Origin: Apostichopus japonicus
Lineage: Eukaryota; Echinodermata; Holothuroidea; Aspidochirotida; Stichopodidae
NCBI RefSeq assembly: GCF_037975245.1
Contig: NC_092569.1
Coordinates: 10,585,001-10,649,000 of the forward strand
DNA length: 64,000 bases
Direction of reading: 5' to 3'
The notes under the pieces were generated by a model. The model did not search any database. It worked only from the letters and a program-made list of their open reading frames with translations, and had not been told where the DNA came from. A program made the position numbers and the translations under genes. Shown here in pieces: positions 18,831 through 30,700 of this stretch. Every line of letters starts with the position of its first letter. Within the stretch, counting starts at the first letter, position 1.

Positions 18831-21800
18831 AGGTTTGAATACATTATGATCTTTGTTAAAGTAGGGGTTAGAACAATATCATAGATATTTTGTTGGGTAA
18901 ATGTAGAGTGGATGCTAGATATCTTGTGAAAAGTGGTACCAGGTGTGAAAAGGGCAAGATATTGTTTAGGTTTTGTATTATCAGTTTGTTAAATCTTTGC
19001 AGCATGTGCACGCTGTTGCATGGCAATTAAGTGGGGCTGTTCAGAAAAGAGCTATAGTCGTGGATGCTAGTGGGATAGGGGAAAGGGGGGGTGTGTGGTG
19101 GTGTTGAGACATGACAGTGTTTAATAGGGAGGGGTAGATTCATTGAAAACTGTTGATGGGAGAAGTTTCAAATGTTGATGCTATTTTGAGATATTTTGTT
19201 AATTGTTAGGTTAAATTGAATCATGGAAGCATCACCTCTAAGTGGAAGTTGTGTGAACAAGTGTGTTTCTGCCTTTATGCAGGTTGTTCTCAAAAATTAC
19301 ATAAAGCAATATAAGCATTTAGCATGGCATGTGTTGAAATGTCCATGCCTTCTGTTGCATATGGTTGTAAAAGTTGTGGAGTCGTTTTAAATTTATTCAT
19401 GTTTTTGCAACATTTGGTGGACAAAACAGGATTGACTTTGTTTCATTCTCAATATCTTTTGAGATTTACAAACAGCAATATTGAATTTCCAATGGTATCC
19501 CTGTAGAATGGAAGGTATAAGTAGTTTGAATTTGATAAAAAAAGAAGAAAAGTATTTGTCCATCGGGTAAAGTAAAAGTGTTCTCCAGCATGATATATAG
19601 TCGTTTGAGACTGTCCGACAACCAATCAAAAGCCAGCACTGGAGCATTGTAGACCCATCTACATGCATGAGTAGCAGTGGTCATGAAGATTGCTTGGATG
19701 CTCTCTCAATGATCTTAATCTCCTGCAAGTGTAAATTCTCTCGGAGGCAAAATATTTCCGTTAATTTAAGATTACAAACTGCAATTGAATTTGAATCACA
19801 GTGAGGTCAACTTTTTTACCACAAAGATGGGTTGCCACAAAGACTGGTCGCCACAAAGACTGGTCGGAGTGGTCGCCACAAAGATGGGTCGCCACAAAGG
19901 CGAGTTGCCACAAAGACGTGTCACATAACAGATTCCTATATCTATGATTGCTCATTGATGTGTTCGATCAGCGTTTGTGAAAGACTTGTTCATGACCTGG
20001 TTGACTTTGGAGAAAGTTGTATTTAAAAGAAGGCAATATTTCTAACATAAACGAATGATGAATACACAAGTAAAAGTCATAACATTAGCTAATACTCTCT
20101 TCATTTATTTATAGTGCCCTCACTTTAATTAATCGGCTGTCTTTATATAACCATACAGTCACTCCTGTTTCTTTTTTCTAAGACGTTGACTAAGCTCTTC
20201 TTTTTGTTGTCTGATTGGCAGGCCGGTAGCCAGAAATTGTGGGTCAGAGGGACGCCACGACTTTAAGGAGAGGCATCTACAATTTAAGGAGGGCAGCATG
20301 TCCTGTAACCTGTTTTACACATGATGATGGTATATTAGGTCTTCTGAACAGTTAATGAAAGTATCTGCCTAAATATATATTTTGATCAGAATTACAGAGA
20401 CAATTTCACCAGATACATTCTTAGATGACTTGGCATTTGAATGATATCCTGTGTTCCACACTCGGGGGTGGGAGGGGGCTGGGTGAGGGGGACCCAGGAT
20501 TTAAAATGGTGTGGAACTGGGGTCATTGAAGCCATTTCCCATGTAAGAGGAGGGGTCTTCCCACTAAAGAACATGCGAGGTTGTGGTAGTAACTACTATT
20601 TTGTGTGAGCTTGATCCTTGGATCCATGCTCTCTCAATCTTGCAATGGACACATTACATATGTCCCAAAGACTGTCAGTCTCCTGTTTAACCTTACATAA
20701 GTGGCGTAGAGACCTACTTCGGGCCCAGGGACGATTACTACTGCCCCCCTCTTTTTGCATTATATAAAGATATTATGAAGATAGGATTACATTCTTTATC
20801 CCATATTTCCTAGGACTCCTGTATGGAGCTGGTCTCCGGGCTTTAAACCCCTTAACTCTCTTCCACAAACCTCTGGTCATGGATGAAGTCTTGCAAATAA
20901 TGAGCCTTTTAAAGTGGTGTATACTCTATTCTAACAATCTCACCTACTCGCAGAAATTGTGAAAATTGTGTAAACATCAAAAGTTGTTGAAACCAAAAAC
21001 AGAAAATCGTACAAAAAGTCTGAGAGGCCCAGATGTTCAATGAAACTAGTTTCATAAATATATAGCCTGGGACCGGGAATCCCCTAGAACTTCGTGATGG
21101 TCACTTGACCTCGTGACCCCCGGGGCCAGGGACGTAGCTAAGGCCTGATGATTGGGGGGGGTGTAGTGGCTGAAATTCCAACTGGATGGGTTTTGAAGCC
21201 AGAAAATTCCGAATGCTGCCTTGTAACCCCACCCCCCCCCCCCTGTCCGTATATTGTCTGCGGTCAAGATTAACAACATTAGGTGACTGACTAAATCTCT
21301 CGCGTTGACTTTGCCGTAATCTGGTATTCAGTATACTCGACCTTTAAAAGAGACCCAATTTACCCAAACCATCATTATCGGTTTAGAATAGATTACTGTC
21401 ATTAACTTCCCCAAAATAGCTAACAAAATAACCAAAATCTTATCCCATGTGGGAGATGTTCTTTGACAAACAACGCTGAAGACTTATTACGCCACCATTG
21501 AGCCACATGTGCTTCAATATTTTATCTTTATTTGCAATATGGAGAGGGGTTTTGCAAACTTTTATACTGAGTAAATATACGGTACGGTGTAGTCTTTAAA
21601 TGAAACAAGTTTCATATATCGTGAGACAATAACAGGTCCTTCTTCCATGGTCTTAGTGCTCGATGAGGCGGAAAAGGCAGCCGAGCAGCTCAAGAGCGTA
21701 CATAGGCGTAACATTGATGTTCGTGATGTCACTGAATGAAGGCAGCTGTTATTCCTAGTCTAATAAACAATGTCATAAAGACACATCCTGTCCTTTTCGC

Positions 21801-22500
21801 ACCTCAGTAATGTCGTGCGCTATATATGGAATATATTCAAGGTTATATTATTATTATTAGATCTTCCCGTGTCTTCTCATGCGTCACTCGAAGTAACAAC
21901 CTATAGATGTAGAGAATGATGAAAAGAATGTCAAAATAGGACAGAGTTCGGTGTTTAGGGTCGACTAAAAGGTCAATTGAGGTCAAAGGTCAGTTTGTCC
22001 TAAACTTTTCGAAAAAGTGCGTCGCGAAACTCTTATTACAGCGTATGCCCGAGCACGTTCAATTTTGTTGGGTAGGTGCCTTACCATGTAAACTCTTGCC
22101 TGCGTGATTGATGACGTAATAGGTCTAACGTCAGAGGCCAAGTGTCGAAAAACCCAAACATTGGTGTTTAGCAATTTTCTGCTTGTCAACATGTAGGATT
22201 AAGTCATTAAATCACTGGATATTATTGTTACATGTATAAAAAAAAAAACGAATTACTGACTAGAAAACTATTGAAAAGAAAAAATCCAATGATTTCATTA
22301 CACGTAAGGTTTGGAAAATTACATACATGTACAACTTAAATGAAGAGGATTCCAGATTATTAGTATTCTTTTGTGCTTCGTTTTTTTTACTTTGAGGTAA
22401 GTTGAATGCAAAAAATGAAAACCTTATGATGAAAACAATTATTGAAGAAACAAAATGTACTCACTTAATATAATGTTTAGTAAGGTACACGAACAGATGA
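18831..22500. other. Intergenic DNA, no gene seen
   Basis: Apart from a short minisatellite at 19819-19921, I see no exon-like frame with recognisable similarity. Small frames such as the minus-strand 69-codon frame at 21983-22192 have no known domain. Confidence 0.5.
19819..19921 (+). repeat. Short minisatellite, ~16-bp CCACAAAGA unit
   Basis: CCACAAAGA/G followed by TGGGTCG, CTGGTCG or CGAGTTG-type text recurs six times between 19819 and 19921, with one inserted GAGTGGTCG. The repeat is imperfect but clear. Confidence 0.85.
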
Positions 22501-22607
22501 ATAACACGGAGTAGTGCTACTACGTCTACTACGGATCACTATTCGGCATTTTGTATAAGATCATGTTTAGTATCCATCCCATTCCCAAGGTACTCGTGAT
22601 ACTCATA

Positions 22608-22638
22608 TGACGTAATTTTGACGTCAACTTTGACGTCA
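22608..22638 (+). promoter_or_regulatory. Cluster of CRE (ATF/CREB-type) motifs
   Basis: TGACGTAA (22608-22615) and two perfect TGACGTCA palindromes (22619-22626 and 22631-22638) are spaced about one helical turn apart. They lie about 390 bp upstream of the candidate signal-peptide exon at 23029. Confidence 0.6.
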
Positions 22639-22663
22639 CATCGCCATGATCAAACGGTCACAC

Positions 22664-22681
22664 GTATATATATATATATAG

Positions 22682-22713
<32 letters not shown>
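22664..22713. repeat. TA microsatellite
   Basis: Nearly pure (TA)n with a few interruptions, about 50 bp. Confidence 0.95.
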
Positions 22714-22714
<1 letters not shown>

Positions 22715-23028
22715 TACACATGGAAAATATAATATATAATAATTCTCTCGCTCCCCTCCCTTTTCTTTTTACGCATTTACGCATTTTTTCTTTTTCTTTT
22801 TACTCTCTTTTCGCAAATTGAGAAGCAAGAACGTTGACTTTTAACGCTTGATCTCAAACGATAAAGGAAATTATATTCCAGAGGAGGGTTACTTTGTACT
22901 GTCTTGGCAAGGAGTCATTCAGGGTCAAATAATCCATTATTCCTTGTTGGAATATAATACGTACATACATGTAGGACAGTCAACGTCATTGAATTTGCGA
23001 TCGCTTGTGTACCAGGAACGTTTTAAGG

Positions 23029-23119
23029 ATGAACTATATAATCACAAGAACAATGACGAAGATGAAAAAACTGCGAGTTTTGTTATTTATGATATTCTTA
23101 GATGTTGTACAAGCAGGAA
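23029..23119 (+). CDS. Candidate first coding exon of a secreted or membrane protein
   Basis: From ATG 23029 (alternative in-frame ATGs at 23053 and 23062) the frame encodes a short basic stretch, then MKKLRVLLFMIFLDVVQA-G, a well-formed signal peptide with a hydrophobic core and an A-x-A-like VQA cleavage site. It meets a strong donor GTAAGT at 23120. The intron would be phase 1 right after the signal peptide, typical of secreted metazoan proteins. I do not recognise the protein. One possible next acceptor is CTCTCACTTGCAG ending at 24639, which would give only 27 more codons (including the split one) before a stop, so the real partner exon may be elsewhere. This remains a prediction from one exon. 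Confidence 0.4.
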
Positions 23120-25226
23120 GTAAGTTAAACTTATATTGATAAACATACAGTTATAAACTATTAGTTCATTCAGTTATATTGGTATTATAACCATTTCCAA
23201 ATTATAGCCTTATCTCTCCTTTTTTTTGGAAATGGTAAAAGCATGCATGTTTGACCCTACATGACGTATAGGCCTTTTCCACACGATGTGTTTCAACGTC
23301 GTGTTGATGGTTCCGTTGATTTTTATCGTAACTGGACCAGCTATTAGGAAGGCTTTGGTGAGCTGCATGGATCATGAGAATTAAGCACTTTCAACGGGAC
23401 TGACAGCGAAGGACGATCATTCTAGTGAGCTTAACTTATGCCTGACTCTCTTTTAAAGCTTGTATTATCATCTATATCTATCTCTACCGAACACGGTTTC
23501 CATGGCTGCAGTTGCATGCATACATACACACATAGGCGTAGGAGGCGGGGCTGGGGGGGGGGGGGCTGCAGCCTCAACCAGATATTTTTGTGAAAATTCG
23601 GGCAATATGCTGAGAATTTTTCGGGCACCTACTGAAAGAAAAATAAATTGCAATGATGTAGCTAAATGAATTCAATTGTTTAAAAAAATCTCATTGGTAG
23701 TTAAAATAAAGTTCTAAGCTTGCCCGACTAATTCGCTATTATACTAATGTCATTACTAAATGTAAAACGACTTCCCCCCAAAAGTGATAACCAATGTGGA
23801 AGGGTAATAGCATGGCAAATGATTGTATGTAATTACCATGCGATGCCATAACTGGTGCATGCCTTTATGATATGTACATTAAGATGTTGAACGCGCGCGA
23901 AAAAGTTTGGTTATATTTTTCGGGCAAGTCGTTACAGCCCCCCCCCCCCCAATCAAATTGGGCTCCTACGCCTATGTATACACACATACACACACCCATA
24001 CATGCACAACTATTACAATGCTGCTTGCAGTTTGAACGCGAATGGCCATCTTTTGACTTTCTAATATAATTGAGAGCATTTCCCATTGGTAGCAACGTCA
24101 AAGTTGAGTCTATGTTTGATTCAATGATGTCGTGAGTATTGCTGGTATAGGCCTATGTAATAACGGATCTTAATTATGTTATCATAAAATCCAATTGATA
24201 TTTAGTACAAGCTGTATGGGAATTACCACAAAATATTAGTAGTCTTTGTGATGTACACGTCCTGAATAATATGATATTATAATAAAGAAGGTGCAGAAAT
24301 ACAACAACTACAGAATTACCCTATATCACTAATGTACGTTATTTTTATTAAATCTATTTTTAGGGCTTTTCTACAAATGTTCAAAACTGACAGGTGATAA
24401 TAATCGAAATTGGTGTTATTTGTGACAGATATATCTCTAGGAGAGCATGAAAAGACATTTCAGTACGCCCCGGTCTATAAACTTTTAAGAGCTTTTGTGA
24501 TACCGAACCTATTGACTGGAATACGTGACCTTGATACGATCTCCACTATACCATAACGTTTTAACAATGACGCCCCGGGGCAACTGAGCCACATGTTACC
24601 TTTCTATACACAGTAAAATGTTACCACTCTCACTTGCAGAGCAATTTTGCAGTTCACTGGAACATTTCATTATTTTTTTCTTATCATTTAATAATCCGAC
24701 CCTCCTAAATATCGCGAAATAATTTTCGGAAAAGTTAAAGGGTATAACTAAGTGACGTCATTTTCACTGAGAGACTGCTATAGGTACATTTGGTAGCAGG
24801 TAAAAAGTCAGGCGGCAACACTTACAAGCTCCATGACAGCTTTTAGCGTTAAATCAACAATCTTATACCAAACTTATCGGGTATTACAAAAAATTGTAAT
24901 AAGAAAACATTGTAAATGAACAAACTCTTGTCCACTTTGAGGTTTTTTGCAACAAGTAAAGGTTAATCTGCGAGTGATTCATAAACTTCTGGACATCAGG
25001 AACTGGAAAGAGGGAATGAAGGGAACTAAGAGAATGCCCACCGTCCTCTCGCAGTTCTTGTGACCCACAGACGCTGATCCAGTGGATGTGAGGGTGTGTG
25101 GGTTCCCCCACTCCTCCACCACACACACACACAAAACGTAAAGTTGTTATTAGCACAAGCTTGCCGCGTGTAGAGTTATAATTATAGATCTAATTTATAG
25201 TCCACAAATGCCCCAAGATGCACCTT
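23120..25226. other. AT-rich DNA, no confirmed exon
   Basis: It holds an inverted-repeat pair (23508-24013) and poly-G/poly-C runs. No coding similarity is recognised beyond the possible acceptor at 24639. Confidence 0.5.
23508..24013. mobile_element. Candidate MITE bounded by inverted ACATAGGCGTAGGAG blocks
   Basis: CATACACACATAGGCGTAGG near 23520-23540 is followed by poly-G, CTGCAGCC and an ATTCGGGCAA block. The reverse complement of the region near 23920-24000 reads TATACATAGGCGTAGGAGCC, poly-G, CTGTAACGACTTGCCCGAAA. The two ends therefore share the same order of motifs in inverted orientation. The outer GTTG-ATGCATACAT text also matches roughly. Confidence 0.55.
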
Positions 25227-25582
25227 TTAAAGAGGCCATGACACAAAAAATCCAACTAATCGAGGGTAACTTCCTCTGAATCTATGAGAAAATCGATGTG
25301 CAAAACTATCCTCATCACCTTGAAAACCTCAAAGACTAATTATTAATTAACGTTTTAATATTCGCATCCGAAAATAGATATCTGAAAATGCGATTTCACA
25401 ACAAGACAATGATGACGTCATGTTAGGAACACAAGTGCCAAGCCCAGGCATGTACCGGATGCGCGACGATCATACCGTTCCATATACACGCACATTTACA
25501 CTGAGGGAACAACCACTGTATTACGTTATATCGTTAGAAATTTCAAGTTTGTTTTACAACTCTTGTAAACTATCCGAGAGAA

Positions 25583-25796
25583 ATGCCGGTCCGTTGTGTT
25601 GCTGGGGCTGCATAAATATCATAACCCATGCAATTAGCCTTCATCCATGGCTGAAGGACGAAGGACGAAGGACGATTATGACCAAGTTAGTGCAAAACAC
25701 CAGCGCCGATTTCACTGGGCCTAGCCAGTATACAGCTCCGTATGTTGCGAACACTTCACGAAAGCATACTACGATCCCTCCTTTTTTATGAAATAA
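25583..25796 (+). pseudogene. THAP zinc-finger domain, frameshifted
   Basis: The start MPVRCVAG, a frame change near 25602, then GC-N...ISLHPWLKDEGRR, TKLVQNTSADFTGPSQYTA, a second frame change near 25740, and C-C-E-HFTKAYYDPSFF match the THAP order C-x(4)-C ... C-x(2)-H, with the usual LH-(F/W)-KD and GPS-Y segments. The two frame changes and the early stop at 25794-25796 show it is broken, unless an unseen intron bridges one of them. A GGACGAA triplication at about 25655-25675 may be polymerase slippage. No transposase catalytic region follows. Confidence 0.7.
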
Positions 25797-26031
25797 AACA
25801 AATGGGCTTCAACGGGTCGACATAAACGAGTCGTTCTTCTGTCATGTATTCCACATTAAAAACTCCGAAGACCAGATTGGAGAACAGGAAACTTCCAATG
25901 GGCAAGTGGCGATCCTTGTACATGTATATGAATACATAGCCAACACACTGTACATATGGGTTGTAAGTCACCGTAACACAACGCACAATACGGTTTAGGG
26001 TATTCCGCGAATTCCAACAACACATGCACAA
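25786..26031 (-). CDS. Hypothetical minus-strand frame inside the TTAA element
   Basis: An 81-codon frame beginning MCMCCWNSRN, followed by RCVTVTYNPYVQ and MYKDRHLP. The C-C spacing and NPYV-x(n)-Y text are loosely like the standalone P2X7-type cysteine domain, and it lies downstream of the P2X7-like N-terminal frame on the same strand. The match is weak, and part of the frame overlaps the THAP relic on the other strand. It may be a decayed second exon. Confidence 0.25.
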   Translation of the reverse strand: MCMCCWNSRNTLNRIVRCVTVTYNPYVQCVGYVFIYMYKDRHLPIGSFLFSNLVFGVFNVEYMTEERLVYVDPLKPICFIS

Positions 26032-26128
26032 AATGGACTGGATTTTGTTTTTAAATGCTTCGTTAATAAATTCTTACCACGTTGTATGTTCCTTGCAATA
26101 GTTCCGAACGGGTTTCTTCTTCGATATG

Positions 26129-26344
26129 TTATGGAGCTTCAATTTCGGCTCGTTTAACAGGCTCGAACTGATACGGTTCTAACACCTCAGGTCGACCCTC
26201 AACGTTCGGTTCAATATTGGCCTGATCATCGCCTTCACTCTCTGCTTCGAATATGAGAAAGGGCACTAGCCCAATTTCACTGCCTGGTGAAGAACCACTA
26301 TCACTTTGAACTTCGGTTGCTGCATTTGGTTCTAAATCTGACAT
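26129..26344 (-). CDS. P2X7-like N-terminal frame (possible first exon), in transposon
   Basis: The 71-codon frame begins at a good ATG (26344) with MSDLEPNAATEVQSDSGSS, is strongly acidic and Ser-rich, and contains EVLEPYQFEPV. The PYxFEP motif after an acidic leader is the typical N-terminus of the many standalone 'P2X purinoceptor 7-like' proteins of invertebrate genomes, which lack the channel itself. The possible donor GTTAAA after QFEP is weak. Two perfect CRE motifs lie 130-150 bp upstream. Function unknown; its place between transposon ends suggests cargo or a second element protein. Confidence 0.4.
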   Translation of the reverse strand: MSDLEPNAATEVQSDSGSSPGSEIGLVPFLIFEAESEGDDQANIEPNVEGRPEVLEPYQFEPVKRAEIEAP

Positions 26345-26476
26345 TCCACGGGAATTTTCGATCTGATTTCGCGCCGATTTGTTATCGACTGTTTTGTGTA
26401 TTTATGTTCACTTGTCGTACTGTAAGTATGATATGTGTTCGGAGGAATCAGCGAGTGCCAACTCGTGTTCATAACA

Positions 26477-26494
26477 TGACGTCACATGACGTCA
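26477..26494. promoter_or_regulatory. Two tandem CRE palindromes
   Basis: TGACGTCA occurs at 26477-26484 and 26487-26494, exactly 10 bp apart, upstream of the minus-strand frame starting at 26344 and inside the TTAA element. This spacing would put two bZIP sites on the same DNA face. Confidence 0.55.
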
Positions 26495-27060
26495 TGAGAT
26501 AAGAAAATTTTTCAGCCGAACGAACTTTTCAAGCCCGAAGAGGGTAAATTAAATCTCAATTTTCGAAGGGAAAAATCAAATTTTTAACTGGCAGAATGGT
26601 TGATATATGTTCCAGAGAGCATGCTTAGATGGATCCCAAAAAGACAGGACGTTGAAATTTTCGTGTCATGGCCACTTTAACGTCTAAAAGATTATAGTCT
26701 GCGTGAGGTACATGGGAGGTACATGGGAGGTACCTCACAGGCCTCGGGCTTTCACCTCCTGTTTAGTGCCCTTTGAGCCACCCATGTGACCTATATGGTT
26801 ATTTTAATAGCCTTAAACATGCAGTTCCGACGGTATGATTTATATTACAGCTACAAAGATGAAACACCCCCCCCCCCCCCCCCAATAAAAACCACGACGA
26901 AGAAGTATTTAGTCCAACCTGATGTGAATATGGTCGGATTGATACGACGAGAATTCATCGCACTATGATCGGATTCTCTTCGACCCTATATAGAACAGAT
27001 AGTTAACGTTCGAACTGGTGACAATGTCCCAATGCTTTCGTTCTCCATCCCGCCTTACCT

Positions 27061-27775
27061 CTCTTTCTCTCACTTTTCAACATATATATGTGTGCGTGGT
27101 CGTAACTTTGCAATGTCATTTGTCCAATAGCCTCTCGAAAACACAACGACACGCATGGGGATGTCAATTGTTGTTGTTAGGCACGCTGGGCATGTTCTCC
27201 CCTCCCCTCTCCCCTCCCCTCCCCGCCTCCCTCTCTTTCTCTCAATTTTTAGCATATACATGTGTTATACGTTAACACGTGGTCGTAACTTTGCAGTTTC
27301 ATTGGTCCAATAGCCTCTTGAATACACACAGACACGCATAAGGATGTCGATTGTTGTTGTAAGCACGCTGGGCATGTTCTCCCCCCCCTCTCACCCTCCC
27401 CTCTCTTCCCCGCCTTCCCTCTCTCTCTCAATTTTCAACATATTCATGTGTTATATATACGTTAGCACGTGGTAATAACTTTGCAGTTTCATTGGTCCAA
27501 TAGCCTCTTGAATACACACAGACACACATGGGGATGTCGATTGTTGTTGTAAGCACGCTGGGCATGTTCTCCCCTCTCCCTCCCTCTCACCCTCTCCCCT
27601 CCCCTACCCCCCCCCCCCGCCTTCCCCCTTCTTTCTCTCAATTTTCAACATATACATGTGTTATACGTTCACACGTGGTCGTAACTTTGCAGTTTCATTG
27701 GTCCAATAGCCTCTTGAATACACACAGACACGCATAGGGTTGTCAATTGTTGTTGTAAGCACACTGGGCATGTTC
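27061..27775 (+). repeat. Four-copy minisatellite, ~170-210-bp unit
   Basis: Each unit contains, in order, TTTCAACATATACATGTG, CGTGGTCGTAACTTTGCA, ATTGGTCCAATAGCCTC, ACACGCAT, GTCAATTGTTGTTGT, GCACGCTGGGCATGTTC and a C/T-rich tract. Copies begin near 27075, 27246, 27432 and 27642. The length differences (about 170, 186 and 210 bp) come mostly from growth of the C/T tract. The last copy ends at the GGGCATGTTC block. Confidence 0.9.
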
Positions 27776-30700
27776 AATAAAAATACCTAAATGTTCCCTA
27801 AGTTGACATGATCACAGGTTGTTACTGTTTCGAAGTGTCGCTAAAAGGTTCAAAATTACTGTTTATCAGCCATTTCTACAGTGATCATGATCTCTGAGCA
27901 CATGACAGCAAATCAATCGTTTGTTCTATTCCTTGATGGGCTTCTGCACGTTTCTATCGTAAATGGTTCGTCATGCTTGACAACTGTAACACCGTGGGAG
28001 CAGACGACAGTATAGTTTTCAGAGAATTGGTTTCACTGAAGTGCGGAGCGCGTATGTACGATGTATAAAGGGACAAAAACAAATTGGTGATATAGTGCCA
28101 AACTTTTAACAGATCTTTCTTTTCTACAAATGCAAGTCCTACGTCAAGGTTCTTCAATTGAGACATTATAGTCACAACTTCCTCGTTGTAGATGGTGAAA
28201 GTCCACAAGATTTAAAACTCTAAAAGTTGTTGGAAACTTAAAATTAAGAGATGCTAGTACGTTAATATTCAAAAGACTTGTACGTATTCAAATTTAATAT
28301 GTAAAGATGATATTATCAATATTTTTCTGAGGTGTCGGATCTACGAGTAGTTAGTAAGTAATAAAAAAAAAATAATAATGAAAATGTGTTAGTTTCAGTC
28401 AAATTTCGTCTTAACCGTGAATTGGGAACTTGGAGGTGGGGGACGGGGAGGGGAGCCGAGGAGATTTGGGGAGGGAGATGAAACTGGCTGGAAGGAAACT
28501 GGAATCTTTTTATCAACGCTATTGCATAAGAAGTCATCATTCGGTTTACTTCCGTGCAAATGGTGTCAACCTTGCAGCTAAGGCTATACGTGTCAGAATA
28601 ATGACGTAATGATATCGAGTCTCTTTGAAAACAACAGATTAATGCACAAGAACAGAAACATCGACATGATACATTTTAAAACATATATTTTTCTCTTTTT
28701 TTTTTTACTCGTTTGATACAACAGAGGAGGGATGAATAAGTTACATATAGACAACACATATTTAATACGGTACACAACGGTGCCCCTCATTCCATACATC
28801 AGCGTCTCTCCCTCCCCCAGCCCCGCACAAGAAATGACGTATAACCGCATATTTTATGATGTCACAACCAAACCAACCAATGAGATCATTGGAATCGACC
28901 TTTACGCCAAACTTCATTGTACTATTGCAAATACAAATTGCATTCTTAGAGTTTCTAATCAAACAGCACCTCGCACACTCAGAGATTTACATCATAAATT
29001 CGTGAGGTCATAGAATCGTATACCCCACACTCCTTTAGAAATGGTTTTATGGCAATATTAATTCTCATGAAAGGAAGAGAAACGAAGCACATAATCTTAT
29101 CAAAACTGGCGTGAATTGAGGCCTAAAAAGGTTATGAATCGAATGCTCGGTTACCAGGGTCAATGATGGTGGTGTCGGTAAATACCTTTATGGTAAACGA
29201 CATTTTCAACAGGAGATTTCTGAATAATCTCGACTATTGTAAATCGGTATTATCAAAAGAGGTGAAAAAGTTTGCTGTTTTTTTTTTGTTATCTCAAAAG
29301 AAGGTCTCCTGATTAAACAGAAAAGTCACTTGTTGTATAAAGAAATCTTTTTACAATGAAATTTGCCCTGAAGGTAAGTTGTTGAGATGTTGAAAACTCT
29401 CAAAGACAACAATTCGCATATGAGGAATAACTTCGGAAATGACCTCCGTCACTTTGACCGGGAGCCAGCTCGGTGTTATTCAAAACAAATTTGCTAGAAT
29501 CTACCAGATCTAGCTACAGTTATAACCTAAAAATGGTAAGGTTACATAGGTCAGATATATTAACATCTAAATCAGCTCTTCCATAAAACTGATTAGCCGG
29601 TTTTCTGATTGGCTTAGCTAAATCTCTCTCTCCCTTCTCTGCATGTGTGCGTTCGGTGCGTTACTTGTCTGTAAACGCATGTGAATAAAATTGCGCACAC
29701 CAAACATCAAACACCGCACCATTTAATAGCATGCAAATATGTACAAAGCAACCAATCATATTAAGCCATTTGACATTTGATGTTTCTTGATTACGATCCC
29801 TTCCACGCCCCCTCCACCAGACCATAAAGACACCTCACCCGTGTACTCAATAAAGATCTTCTTCAGTCTATGACGTCATCACATTGCCATTCATACTTTC
29901 TGACGCCAGAGCCACAAGAACGGTGAACTAATGGACGAAATCCCAATATAACTGAAGTGTTGTACATCGACGCTAGACAGATCATTTCTATGTATATTTA
30001 CCTCATGTTTTGTATTTCATATACGTCATTGATGTCCGTTCGAAAACTTTCAATTTTTATTTTTAATTTTTTTTTTGGGTGTAAAGTTTTTGCTTGTACA
30101 CTTGTACACTGAATTCATATATTATACACCATTACCAGCAAACAAGAACGAAATATCTAGTCTACATTAAATTTGCAGCCTTTATTTATGTGGATACGAC
30201 AAAATGCTGGTTGCCCAGTAATTAGTAAGCATTATTTACATAAATAAATATTCATTAATCCAAACAGAATGACAAAAAACCATAGTACTTTGACATACAC
30301 AGTGAAAGCAACGGCGTTATCTTGACTGGATGTAATAAGATAATACAGTACTAATAACACAGTGATGTGTTGCCGGGTACAACGGTCACACACTGTCACA
30401 AAACCGATGCAAGACTGGATAAATTTAAATTATTTACAAAACAAACTTAAGTCAATCGTTATACACGTGTACTAACCCAAACCTTCTTCGCAGTTGAAGG
30501 ACAAATTGCAAATATTCTGATGAAGTAAATTTGCAAGTTAGGCGAGAGATATTGTCACCTTTGGCGTTCCGTGTAGAAAATTGAGATAGTCAAACGTATT
30601 ACCCACAGCACTGTTTACAGAAAACGTTTTGTAATTTTTTTTTTTTTTTTACGATTGACAAGTCCAAGCTGTTAATTATGCTCTATTTACAGCTAACAGA

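Larger units (their letters stand above)
25231..26676. mobile_element. TTAA-flanked THAP-bearing DNA transposon (Kolobok-like)
   Basis: The left end AGAGGCCATGACACAAAAA and the reverse complement of the right end AGTGGCCATGACACGAAAA form a terminal inverted repeat of nearly 30 bp with few mismatches, and each end abuts TTAA (25227-25230 and 26677-26680). TTAA target sites plus a THAP domain point to the Kolobok superfamily; piggyBac also uses TTAA but does not carry THAP. At 1,446 bp it is too short for a complete transposase. Inside are a broken THAP domain (plus strand) and a P2X7-like N-terminal frame (minus strand). Confidence 0.8.

Noticed and set aside
19819-19921. Possible CRISPR-like repeat array
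   Set aside because: Units are only about 16 bp, imperfect and without unique spacers, in an animal genome. It is a minisatellite. The same reasoning applies to 2402-2790 and 27061-27775.
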